Shown piece after piece: positions 15,978 to 24,710 of a DNA stretch of 36,796 bases; the stretch's first letter is position 1; the number at the start of each line of letters is the position of its first letter. This stretch comes from Chloroflexota bacterium. GTDB lineage: Bacteria; Chloroflexota; Anaerolineae; J036; Brachytrichaceae. The stretch covers positions 1 to 36,796 of the forward strand of contig JAMDDR010000430.1 of the NCBI GenBank assembly GCA_023488685.1, in the 5' to 3' direction. Under the pieces are notes generated by a model. It had not been told where the DNA came from. It searched no databases and saw only the letters and a list, made by a program, of their open reading frames with translations. A program made the position numbers and the translations under genes.

Positions 15978-16350
15978 TACAACCGGACAATCGCAGGTTG
16001 ATAACCTCCTGCGAGGGTTGATCGGTTTATGCGAGTTAGCCTTTCCTCAGCGCGTGCGTGCCTATTACCTTGTGGGCAGTTATGCCGACGGCAGCGCGGT
16101 TGGAGGCAGTGACGTCGACGTGAGGATCGTCTTCCGTGATGATTTTAGAGAGGAGTTGCAACAACGGGATCGTGAACACCGCTTGCGCGCTTTAAGGCGA
16201 ATGCAACGGATTGTATATACCGATCAAGGCATGCTGGAGGCCATCCGTTCTGTGACGGCTGAAGATGCGGAATTGTCTGAAGCACGGGCTGCGACCCTGC
16301 ATATTTATGAACGCAACAATTCGTGTTTGCTAAGCCAGAGCGATGCTTGA
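15940..16350 (+). pseudogene. Nucleotidyltransferase domain protein, apparently truncated
   Basis: YYLVGSYADGSAVGGSDVDVRIVF is the GSxxxG-x-DxD nucleotidyltransferase motif; ends after ~137 aa, antisense within the argH 3' end, without a recognisable C-terminal part. Confidence 0.55.
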
Positions 16351-17696
16351 TCGATCTGCTCGCGGATGGCCCGTGGCGAGGTGCCGCCGGTGACATCACG
16401 CGAGGCGACGGATTGCGCGAAGTTGAATACGCTACGCACGTCTGGCCCGAAATGAGTGGAGAGATTGCGCCAGTCGTCATCGCTCAAGTCGCTCATCGCT
16501 ATGCTGCGTTGTTCCGATAACGCAATCGCCTGGCCGCTGAGATGGTGGGCCTCGCGAAACGGCACACCTTTGCGCACCAGGTACTCGGCCACGTCCGTGG
16601 CAAGCATGGACGGGTCAAGCGCGCCAGCCATGCGGGCCACGTTCACACGCAGCGTGCGGACTGCGCCCGCGGTCACAGGCAGGGTAATGTTGAGCGTGTC
16701 GACCGAGTCAAACAACGGTGGCTTATCCTCCTGTAGGTCTTTGTCGTAGGTCATCGGCAAGCCCTTTAATGTGGTGAGAAGCGCCACCAGGTTGCCGGTG
16801 AGACGCCCGCTTTTACCACGAGCCAGTTCTATTGCATCGGGATTCTTTTTTTGCGGCATCAGGCTGGAGCCGGTGGAGTAAGCGTCGTCGAAGGTGACGA
16901 ATCCAAATTCGGCCGAGGAATAGATGACGAGGTCCTCGGCCATGCGGCTCAGGTGCGTCCCTATGAGTGTGCAGCAGAACAGGAGTTCGGCGACAAAGTC
17001 GCGGTCGCTGACCCCATCCAGGCTATTCATGCTGACGCGCTCGAAGCCGAGTGTTTGCGCCAATGCGGCGCGGTCGATGGCAAAGGGGTTGCCGGCCAGC
17101 GCCCCCGAGCCCAGCGGCAATACGGCTGTGCGGCGGGCGCAGTCATCCAACCGTTCCACGTCGCGGGTGAAGGCCCAGAAGTAGGACAAGCACCACTGTG
17201 CAAAGGTGATTGGCTGGGCGCGTTGCAGGTGGGTATAGCCGGGCATCAGGGTCTCGACGTGCGTTTGTGCCTGTGCCAGCAACGCGGCCTGTAGGAGGCC
17301 TATTTTTGATTGTAGATTCTGGATTTCCGATTGCGCAAACAGGCGCAGATCGGTCGCAATCTGGTCGTTGCGGCTACGGCCCGTGTGTAGTTTACCCGCA
17401 ACATTGCCGGCAACCTCCTTCAGCCGCCGCTCGACGGCGGTATGGATATCCTCATCGTCCGGTTTGATCTCAAAGTGGCCGTCGGCGAATTCGGCATGGA
17501 CCTGCTGCAGGCCCGTCACCAGTTGGGTCGCTTCGTCGTCAGTAATGATCCCGGCCTGTGCCAGTGCAACGGCGTAGGCCATACTTCCACGGATGTCGGC
17601 GTCCCACAGGCGCACGTCAAACGACATTGAGTCCTGAAACTCGGCCATCAGCGCGTCGGTTGTGCCACTGAAACGGCCGCCCCATAGTTTTGTCAT
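16305..17696 (-). CDS. argH: Argininosuccinate lyase
   Basis: 463 aa; MTKLWGGRFSG, HTGRSRNDQIATDLRLF, MPGYTHLQRAQPITFAQW, GSSLMPQKKNPDAIELARGKSGR. Confidence 0.97.
   Translation of the reverse strand: MTKLWGGRFSGTTDALMAEFQDSMSFDVRLWDADIRGSMAYAVALAQAGIITDDEATQLVTGLQQVHAEFADGHFEIKPDDEDIHTAVERRLKEVAGNVAGKLHTGRSRNDQIATDLRLFAQSEIQNLQSKIGLLQAALLAQAQTHVETLMPGYTHLQRAQPITFAQWCLSYFWAFTRDVERLDDCARRTAVLPLGSGALAGNPFAIDRAALAQTLGFERVSMNSLDGVSDRDFVAELLFCCTLIGTHLSRMAEDLVIYSSAEFGFVTFDDAYSTGSSLMPQKKNPDAIELARGKSGRLTGNLVALLTTLKGLPMTYDKDLQEDKPPLFDSVDTLNITLPVTAGAVRTLRVNVARMAGALDPSMLATDVAEYLVRKGVPFREAHHLSGQAIALSEQRSIAMSDLSDDDWRNLSTHFGPDVRSVFNFAQSVASRDVTGGTSPRAIREQIDQASLWLSKHELLRS
17302..17336. repeat. Phased heptad tract within argH
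   Basis: ATTTTTG ATTGTAG ATTCTGG ATTTCCG ATTGCGC, five ATTNNNN units in 7-nt register. Confidence 0.75.
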
Positions 17697-17758
17697 CGTG
17701 AAAGATCGTTCCTTGTATGTTAAATATATGTTTCTGGTTGCTTCTGGTTGCCAGGTGA

Positions 17759-18514
17759 TTACCCCAGGCGTTCGTCAACTGACCGCTGGCGAAAATCCGG
17801 TGCGCGGTTTTCGATCACCGTCGATAGTAGCGTGTCCTGCATGCGCGACGCGATGCGGGGATCGAACGCATCCAGCGCACAGTTGGTGACGATCATGGTC
17901 GGCAGCCGATTGCGATACCGGTAGTCCAGAATTTCGAACAACACGCTATCCGACCAGTCGGACTTGCCTTCCGCACCCAGGTCATCCAGGATCAGCACCG
18001 GCGCATTCTTGAAGGCATTCATATGCCCGCTATAACTTTCCTGCTCTGTGTTGGCCTGTAGCTCCATGGTGTGTCGTAATGAAGCCAGTAGATCGGGCAT
18101 GGTGATGAACAGAGCAGCGCGGCCGGATGCAATCAGATGATTGGCCACTGCTGCGCATAAATGTGATTTTCCGTTGCCCCGCTCGCCCCACAGCACCAGC
18201 CAGCGACTATCCGGCTCCTCGGCGAACTCCTCAGCCGCTTCCAGGCAATCGCGAAGCAGTGCGTCCTCTTCGCCGGCGAAGCGGGTCTTGAAGTTGAAAA
18301 AAGTCTGCTTAAGCGCAGCCCCGGTGCGGGATGAGTAAGCGTCCACAGCGCGCACTTTCCACGCTTGCGCTACACCACATACCGGACATGCCTTCAGATT
18401 GCCTTGCGCGTCCAGCACGTAACGACGATTGCCGCAATAATTGCAATCCGGTCCGCCATCGGCCGGTTGAATGTGCGCGTCAGGACTGCTGAGTGACTTA
18501 CTCTCTGTTGGCAT
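17759..18514 (-). CDS. DnaI/DnaC-like helicase loader ATPase with N-terminal zinc-finger-like CxxC pairs
   Basis: CNYCGNRRYVLDAQGNLKACPVCG; LVLWGERGNGKSHLCAAVANHL (Walker A); VLILDDLGAEGKSDW (Walker B). Preferred start MPTESK at 18514. Confidence 0.85.
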   Translation of the reverse strand: MPTESKSLSSPDAHIQPADGGPDCNYCGNRRYVLDAQGNLKACPVCGVAQAWKVRAVDAYSSRTGAALKQTFFNFKTRFAGEEDALLRDCLEAAEEFAEEPDSRWLVLWGERGNGKSHLCAAVANHLIASGRAALFITMPDLLASLRHTMELQANTEQESYSGHMNAFKNAPVLILDDLGAEGKSDWSDSVLFEILDYRYRNRLPTMIVTNCALDAFDPRIASRMQDTLLSTVIENRAPDFRQRSVDERLG

Positions 18515-19997
18515 CGTCCCCGTTGAGCGTTGCGCGGCGCTTGGCGCGTTCCGCGATACGCTGGCGAGCACGTTCTCGAGCGGCCTCGCGCTCCGCCTCG
18601 GTCGATTCTTCGACCTGCGGTCTGCGGGTGACTCCGCGTTGTCGTGTTCCTGGGACATGCTTTCGTCTTGCATCCTTCACCTCACTGGCCTTTTCGTCTG
18701 GCGGCGCCGTGAGCACTTTCTTGATGTAGTTCCAGTTTAACGCATTTGCGCTGGCGGCCCTGTCAAAAGCGTATGTCCAGCGTGACTGGTCGGTGACGTG
18801 TTGCGCGACGTCGTTGATCTCGCGCGCCACACTCGGATCCAGCACACGGCTGACGCGCCGCTTGTATTCATTGAACGCGAAGTGCGCCGTCTCGTTGACA
18901 GGCTGGGGTTCGAACAGTGCGGGAGATGGATTGAGCAGCAGCCTGCGCACGTACGCCCAGTCACGTTTGTTTTGTGACATGGCATATTGGAATGCAGCGC
19001 GCCAAACCCCCAGATCGTTGATCTCGCTTGCCAGGGTGCCAATGTCCTGGGCGATGCGCGACGTCGGCGGCAATCCGAAGGTCAGCTCATAGAGCTGGAT
19101 CAATTCCCGCAGCATGAGATCGGGGATGATGCGCGAACGGACCAGCGCAAGCTCTGCTTCCTCCTGTTCAGACAGGAGGGGGATGAGTGCGTCCACGTCT
19201 GCATGCTGTTGTACGATGAGTCGTTTCATTGCTTCAATCGCCGGCCGCGCACCGAAGATGCCAGCGGCTGCCTGCACCAGGTTGAATTCGTGGCCGTTGG
19301 GCCACCGCCCGGCCAGTTCGCGGAATGCGATGATCTCGTCGGGCGCCGGTTCGGTACGCGCATCGGTGCGATTGACAACGATGCGGTAATAGGCCGATGG
19401 GTTCGCGGGCGAGTTGGCGGTGAGCAGGGTAACACAACTCTCCAGCGTGCGCACCGGCGTCCCCTTGGGGCGCGGTGCGCTGAGCGCTGCGCGCACGGCA
19501 CGCATAATCTCGTCGTTTGTGTAGCCCTGTGCCAACCATTCCTCGACCAGTTGTTCGTCGGCGGGGCTAGCCGGGTATGCATCGATTGCTTCCAGCCACT
19601 CAATTTCGCGCATGGCTGCCGCCAGCGTCTCGCGCGTGGCGAGGTGTGTGGTGGTGGATTTCGCCGCGACACGCCTGGCCTCGGCCAACTCGACGGCTTC
19701 GATCGTGCGGCGGCTGGCTTCGTTGTTGAGGAAGTAGCGTGGCTCCCCCAACGATTCGGCGTTGGTACGCAGCAGCGTGCCGCGTGCCGTGGCGCGCTGC
19801 AAGGCCGAATCGAGGGTAATCTGTGGCGCAAAGCCTAGCCCATCGCGCAACGCCGGGTGTGTTGCCAATTCACGAGCGGTCACCGACGCCGTGTCGGATT
19901 CTTTGAGTTCCAAGAGGCGCAAGGCTACCAGGCTGACTTTGAGTTCGGCCAGGTCGTCTATCTGTGCCAGGGCGTGTTGGATGAAGTCATCGAGCAT
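18498..19997 (-). CDS. DnaD-like replication/primosome protein
   Basis: 499 aa; ELIQLYELTFGLPPTSRIAQDIGTLASEINDLGVWRAAFQYAMSQNKRDWAYVRRLLL resembles a DnaD domain, with a second NALNWNYIKKVLTAPP module; sits between dnaB and the DnaI-like gene. Confidence 0.6.
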   Translation of the reverse strand: MLDDFIQHALAQIDDLAELKVSLVALRLLELKESDTASVTARELATHPALRDGLGFAPQITLDSALQRATARGTLLRTNAESLGEPRYFLNNEASRRTIEAVELAEARRVAAKSTTTHLATRETLAAAMREIEWLEAIDAYPASPADEQLVEEWLAQGYTNDEIMRAVRAALSAPRPKGTPVRTLESCVTLLTANSPANPSAYYRIVVNRTDARTEPAPDEIIAFRELAGRWPNGHEFNLVQAAAGIFGARPAIEAMKRLIVQQHADVDALIPLLSEQEEAELALVRSRIIPDLMLRELIQLYELTFGLPPTSRIAQDIGTLASEINDLGVWRAAFQYAMSQNKRDWAYVRRLLLNPSPALFEPQPVNETAHFAFNEYKRRVSRVLDPSVAREINDVAQHVTDQSRWTYAFDRAASANALNWNYIKKVLTAPPDEKASEVKDARRKHVPGTRQRGVTRRPQVEESTEAEREAARERARQRIAERAKRRATLNGDDANRE

Positions 19998-20002
19998 GAG
20001 AA

Positions 20003-22621
20003 CTACAACTGTATCTTCTCTTTCGCCAGATTCTTGAACGAGGTCAGGTGTTTGTCAAAGAAAAGGTTCGCCTTGCCGGTGGGGCCGTTACGGTTTTTGG
20101 CAACGGTGATCTCGGCGATGTTCTTGAACTCGGTGTCTGGATTGTAGACCTCGTCACGATAGATGAACATGACGATGTCTGAGTCTTGTTCGATGGAATT
20201 GTGGACGACGATGTCATTCGCAACAAAGTTGTGCGGTCCGGGCACCGTCATATCGTAAACTTCGGTAGGCCCTTTCTCGATGATGAGTGCAATTTCATCC
20301 CAGTAAATATCACTCTCCGCGAGTCGGGCGATTTCTGCGGACCTAACTGCTTGAGCAAGCCTTGAGGCACGCTCACGACTGAGATTCTGTCTGTAAAGTC
20401 CAGTGCCGCAGTAGGCATTGCCCAGGTTTGCCTGCATCACTCTACCGGGGATTTCATGAGTTTGCATAGCGGGCACTGCATAGCGGCGCCAAACGGCGCT
20501 AGGGATGATGTCTCGATTGGTGTTTGCAGGCATATCGGCAATGTGATGGGTGATGCTAGACAATTGCAACAATTTCTGACTTCCCACAGCCCCAACAGTG
20601 TGGATGAATCGATCTATATCTGGTTTCCCACTGACTGTAACATGGTACTGATCTCTTCCTTTGCCTGTTTGTAGTATCTTGCTCAACCGGGCATTAATTC
20701 CTATTCTAAGGAGTAGGGTCAGAACGTCTTGTGCAAGTCGTTCACTGCTTGAGGCGTAATAGAGGGTTGGGTAGTATCGCGTGCCTGCTTTGGTTAAATG
20801 GATACAACCATCTGTTGCCCATAGGTGGCGCAGGAACAGTGCGATGGCTTCTCGTGGCTGCTGGAAAACCTTCTCTGGAACAAATTTTTCATATGATCGC
20901 TTACCCCAAATGCCCATCCCTTGAAGCCAGTCGGTGACAGCGCTATGCACATTGTGTGTGTGCAACCGATTGGAGGAAAGATAAACCTGGTACCACTGAT
21001 GCTCATTTTGAATGCGCGGGCTGATCTCATCACCAAATAGATCACGTGCTAGCCCGGCAACAATATCAGCTATGTCTCGATCCTTCGTTGTGTACTGGAT
21101 CGCATGAGTAGGGAGCGTGCAACCGTCGCCAATCAGGTGCCCGAGCAAGGCAAGCTCAGAATCACTCATCGTTTGTGTGGATGAACAGCCAAGGGCACGC
21201 GGTAGCGCGATGCGTTCGCCCGGCATCAACTCGTCCAGCCGTTTCCAGCCATCAAATGTCAGAAACTTGTGGTTGCCGGTTGCCTCGATGGATCGACCGA
21301 GTCGGGTGGTCAAGCGGTACACTGGCTTTACACCCGTTGAAAAAACGCGACTCACTTGAGCCCGTTCGATCTTCAGGGTTGATTCGCTCAATGCCCAGAT
21401 GTCAAAATGGGCTTTTCCAGCCAGATTGCGGATGGGCACTCGTTGCCCGGTATCCGCCAATGTCACCAGAGTATCCCCGGCTAGACAACCGGATTCGCGC
21501 AAGTCGCTGAGCATCGGGCGCTTGTCGCTGCGCTGTTCGACTAAACGTGACAACTGGCTGCCGGCGATCAAGGGCACCTTCAATTCGCGCGCGATGCCTT
21601 TGAGCGCCCGCGAGATGTAGGAGATCTCCTGCACACGGTTGTCCGAACGCCCGCCGCTCTCACCCTGCATCAATTGCAGGTAGTCCACGATGATAAGGTC
21701 GAGACCATATTCCTGGTAGATGCGGCGAGATTTCACCCGCAGATCCAGCGGCGTGAGCGACGGCGCATCGTCCAGGAAAATGTACAGGTCCGCCATCTGC
21801 ATGCACACCTTGGTGAGCGAGCCCCACTCCTCGTCGCGTAGATCCCCGATACGCAGTCGCTGCGAGTCGATGCCGGTTTCGGAGGCCGCGAAACGCTGCA
21901 CGAGTTGTTCGTTGCTCATTTCCAGCGTGAAGATCGCCACGCGCTGGCGGTGGCGGAACGCGGCGTGATAACCGATGCAGTTCATAAGGGAGGTTTTCCC
22001 CACACCCGGCCGGGCCGCAATGATGATCAAGTCGCCTTTTTGCAGGCCGCCGGTCAATTTGTCCAGGTCTGGGTAGCCGGTGGGGATGCCCAGGGGCTCG
22101 TCTTTGTGCTCATGCAGATATTCAATTCGTTCGAAGAACTCATCGACCACCTTGCGGATCGGCGCCATCTGGCCACTGGAACGCTTGTCAGAAACACCAA
22201 AGATGGCGGCTTCGCTCTTCTCAATGACTTGATCTATCGGCAGGATTTCGTCATAGGCCAGTTTGGCGACATCGCTGGCTGCGTTAATCATGCGCCGGCG
22301 CAATGCGTAGTTCTCCACCAAGTGCGCATAGGCTTCGATGTTAAGTGCCGTGGGCACGCTGGTCGTTAACTGCGCAAGATAGCTGTCGCCGCCGACTTCT
22401 TCGAACAGGTTCTGGCGTGCGAGTTCTGCGGAGACGGTTAGGAGATCGGCCTTCTCGCCTATCGCCATGATCGCCTGGTAGATCCAGCCGTTCTTGACAA
22501 TGTAGAAATCTTCGGCGTTCAGGAACACGGCGACACGCGGCGCAGCCGCCGGGTCGATCAGCAGCGAACCTAAAACGGCTTCCTCTGCTTCTACGCTATG
22601 GGGTGGGAGAACATCCGCCAT
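20003..22621 (-). CDS. dnaB: Replicative DNA helicase DnaB, intein-containing
   Basis: MADVLPPHSVEAEEAVLGSLLID; GDLIIIAARPGVGKTSLMNCIGYHAA; DLIIVDYLQLMQG; LSDLRESG[intein]SIEQDSDIVMFIYRDEVYN. Confidence 0.97.
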   Translation of the reverse strand: MADVLPPHSVEAEEAVLGSLLIDPAAAPRVAVFLNAEDFYIVKNGWIYQAIMAIGEKADLLTVSAELARQNLFEEVGGDSYLAQLTTSVPTALNIEAYAHLVENYALRRRMINAASDVAKLAYDEILPIDQVIEKSEAAIFGVSDKRSSGQMAPIRKVVDEFFERIEYLHEHKDEPLGIPTGYPDLDKLTGGLQKGDLIIIAARPGVGKTSLMNCIGYHAAFRHRQRVAIFTLEMSNEQLVQRFAASETGIDSQRLRIGDLRDEEWGSLTKVCMQMADLYIFLDDAPSLTPLDLRVKSRRIYQEYGLDLIIVDYLQLMQGESGGRSDNRVQEISYISRALKGIARELKVPLIAGSQLSRLVEQRSDKRPMLSDLRESGCLAGDTLVTLADTGQRVPIRNLAGKAHFDIWALSESTLKIERAQVSRVFSTGVKPVYRLTTRLGRSIEATGNHKFLTFDGWKRLDELMPGERIALPRALGCSSTQTMSDSELALLGHLIGDGCTLPTHAIQYTTKDRDIADIVAGLARDLFGDEISPRIQNEHQWYQVYLSSNRLHTHNVHSAVTDWLQGMGIWGKRSYEKFVPEKVFQQPREAIALFLRHLWATDGCIHLTKAGTRYYPTLYYASSSERLAQDVLTLLLRIGINARLSKILQTGKGRDQYHVTVSGKPDIDRFIHTVGAVGSQKLLQLSSITHHIADMPANTNRDIIPSAVWRRYAVPAMQTHEIPGRVMQANLGNAYCGTGLYRQNLSRERASRLAQAVRSAEIARLAESDIYWDEIALIIEKGPTEVYDMTVPGPHNFVANDIVVHNSIEQDSDIVMFIYRDEVYNPDTEFKNIAEITVAKNRNGPTGKANLFFDKHLTSFKNLAKEKIQL
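20198..21487 (-). mobile_element. DnaB intein (430 aa) with LAGLIDADG homing endonuclease
   Basis: Begins CLAGDTLVTLADTGQRVPI, block B-like IEATGNHKFLT, LAGLIDADG motifs LLGHLIGDGC and LRHLWATDGC, block F VYDMTVPGPHNFVANDIVVHN, then extein Ser; 1290 nt in frame. Confidence 0.97.
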
Positions 22622-22753
22622 CTGGCAATATACGCTTGACGATTCAAAGAAAAGATAGGGACTTGTCTGAGGATTATACAATCCAGAGGTGTTGCGTGAG
22701 TAAAGCAGTGAATGATGATGGCGAGATCCATGGTGAACAAAGAGCGACCTGCA

Positions 22754-24574
22754 ATGAAGACACAGAAGCGGCATGGCAGACAGGCCAGGAACACGATACA
22801 GGATGAACGGCACGCCAATGCCTGGCAGCCGGATGAGCGTATTCCTCGTCTGACGTCTCACCTCTCACAGTACATACCTCACACGTTGGCGCTATTGGCA
22901 TTTCTTCTGCGCGCGTTGAACATCACTGGTGAAAGCCTCTGGCGTGACGAAATCGACACCGTTCGTTTTTCGTTTACTGCCTTGAGCGAGATGCTGGGCA
23001 ATCTGGCGCGCAACGGTTTCAATGGCCCGCTCTATCACCTGTTGATGCGCGCCTGGCTATCGCTGGCTGGTGTGAATGACTTCGCGTTGCGCTACTTCTC
23101 GCTGCTGTGTGGCGTCGCGGAAATCGTACTCGTATTTGCACTGGCGCGGCGATTATTCGGCCGGCGTACGGCGCTGCTGGCGACATGGTTCGCAGCCATT
23201 GCCCCAGTGTTGATCTGGTACAGCGGCGAGGGGAAGATGTATACGCTACAACCCGCGCTGATCGTGTTGGCATTGTATGCGTTGCGCAGGGCGGTGGAGT
23301 CCAGGCCATGGAGATTAAAGATTGCGGCCTTGCGCACTGGGCGATATTGGAGATTTAGCGCTCCAATCTCTAATCTCCAATCTCTGAATCCCTGGTGGGC
23401 GGTCTTCATCGTCGCGGTTTCACTGGGATATTACGTGCACCTGCTCACACCGCTCTTCCTGGCCGTTGCGGCCGCCTTTTTTTTATTGTGGTGGCTGCAG
23501 TCGAGGTACCACATCAAAGGCGCGCTCCTGGCTGTGGTGTTGTGCACATTGCCATATGTTCCGATGGCGGTGTGGCAGTTGCCGACTTTCCTGGCCGGCA
23601 CAAATACAGGACACACGTTTTATCCATTGAGTGTCACCCTGTTTTCATTGCTGTATAACTGGTCGCTGGGGTTGAGTGAGCAACTCCCGCCCGGCGCCCC
23701 AGCAGGATATACCTGGTTGGCCATACTGGCGTTTGCGGGTATTGCTGTGATCGGTCTGGCCGGCAGTGCGGTGACCCTTGGTGCCCCAGCCAACAGCACG
23801 CCACACTCCAGGCAGAATGCTGTTGTGACGAAGGAACATATTGCTCCCATGCATGCGTTCTCATCTGCTGTGGGGGTGTTCATGTGGCTCATGCTGCCGA
23901 TGTGCCTGGTGTTCGTCATCTCCACCCGCGCACCTGTGTTCGAGCCGCGCTATGTGCTGTGGTCCGCACCCGCTTTATATATCCTGATGGGTGCGGGCCT
24001 GGCGTGGTTGCTCACACACGTGAGCGCCTTCGCGCGCGTGCTCTTCGTACTCGTGAGCATGGTCAGCTTGTGGGGAACGGCGGCGCAAATGCTCTATCCC
24101 ATCCGGCCCGACGTGAGTGGCGCGGCGCGGTATGTCGCGGCTCACATGCAACCGGATGACCTGTTCATGTTTCAGATTCCCTACACGCGGTACGGATTTG
24201 AGTACTACCTGCCAATGTATGCCCCCGCGTTGCCGGTGGACCCGGAGCCACGTCCCGATGACGGATTGCGCACCTTGCAGGGGCTGCGCGAACGCATCGT
24301 TGACGCACCTTATACAAACCATGGCGCAACAACCGATGACGTCAATTCGCAGTTGCTGCCAATGATGTTTCGCCAGCAGCGCATCTGGTTGGTCGAGGTT
24401 GAGGCAAGCATGTGGGATGAGCGCGATTTGGTGCGAGCCTGGTATGACGAGAACATGCAGCAAGTTGAGCGCCGGGAACTGCGCGGCGTCACCGTGACCC
24501 TGTACGAAATCACCTGGAAAACAAGCTGTTTTCTGCCACATGTCTCCGTGGGAGAAGCCACGCCCGAACGTTAA
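22754..24574 (+). CDS. GT39/ArnT-like membrane glycosyltransferase with an in-frame repeat insertion
   Basis: ITGESLWRDEIDTVRFSF, NGPLYHLLMRAWLSLAGVNDFALRYFSLLCG, ARRLFGRRTALLATWFAAIAPVLIWYSGEGKMY; many TM helices. Upstream in-frame ATGs exist (22712). Confidence 0.85.
   Translation: MKTQKRHGRQARNTIQDERHANAWQPDERIPRLTSHLSQYIPHTLALLAFLLRALNITGESLWRDEIDTVRFSFTALSEMLGNLARNGFNGPLYHLLMRAWLSLAGVNDFALRYFSLLCGVAEIVLVFALARRLFGRRTALLATWFAAIAPVLIWYSGEGKMYTLQPALIVLALYALRRAVESRPWRLKIAALRTGRYWRFSAPISNLQSLNPWWAVFIVAVSLGYYVHLLTPLFLAVAAAFFLLWWLQSRYHIKGALLAVVLCTLPYVPMAVWQLPTFLAGTNTGHTFYPLSVTLFSLLYNWSLGLSEQLPPGAPAGYTWLAILAFAGIAVIGLAGSAVTLGAPANSTPHSRQNAVVTKEHIAPMHAFSSAVGVFMWLMLPMCLVFVISTRAPVFEPRYVLWSAPALYILMGAGLAWLLTHVSAFARVLFVLVSMVSLWGTAAQMLYPIRPDVSGAARYVAAHMQPDDLFMFQIPYTRYGFEYYLPMYAPALPVDPEPRPDDGLRTLQGLRERIVDAPYTNHGATTDDVNSQLLPMMFRQQRIWLVEVEASMWDERDLVRAWYDENMQQVERRELRGVTVTLYEITWKTSCFLPHVSVGEATPER
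23310..23388. repeat. Heptad inverted repeat within the GT39-like CDS
   Basis: GGAGATTAAAGATTG (23310-23324) versus CAATCTCTAATCTCC (23364-23378), one mismatch; encodes RLKIAALRTGRYWRFSAPISNLQSLNP. Confidence 0.9.
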
Positions 24575-24591
24575 ATAGTCCGCGTCCGGCG

Positions 24592-24597
24592 TATAAT
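24592..24597 (+). promoter_or_regulatory. Candidate -10 element upstream of gyrA
   Basis: Perfect TATAAT 114 nt upstream of the GTG start; no convincing -35. Confidence 0.4.
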
Positions 24598-24710
24598 TCA
24601 AATGGATCATTTCCTCTGGAATTTAAGGTTCGTTTGCGCGGTGTGGGTCAACGTCATTTGAAACCCAGCGCAGACGCAAGTCGGAACACGACGGACGGAG
24701 TAACCCTTAC

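Noticed and set aside
17741-17756. TTCTGGTTGC duplicated 10-mer between argH and the DnaI-like gene
   Set aside because: Only two short copies; likely chance or minor slippage.
18987-19838. 283-aa plus-strand ORF antisense to the DnaD-like gene
   Set aside because: Shadow ORF; composition and context do not support coding.
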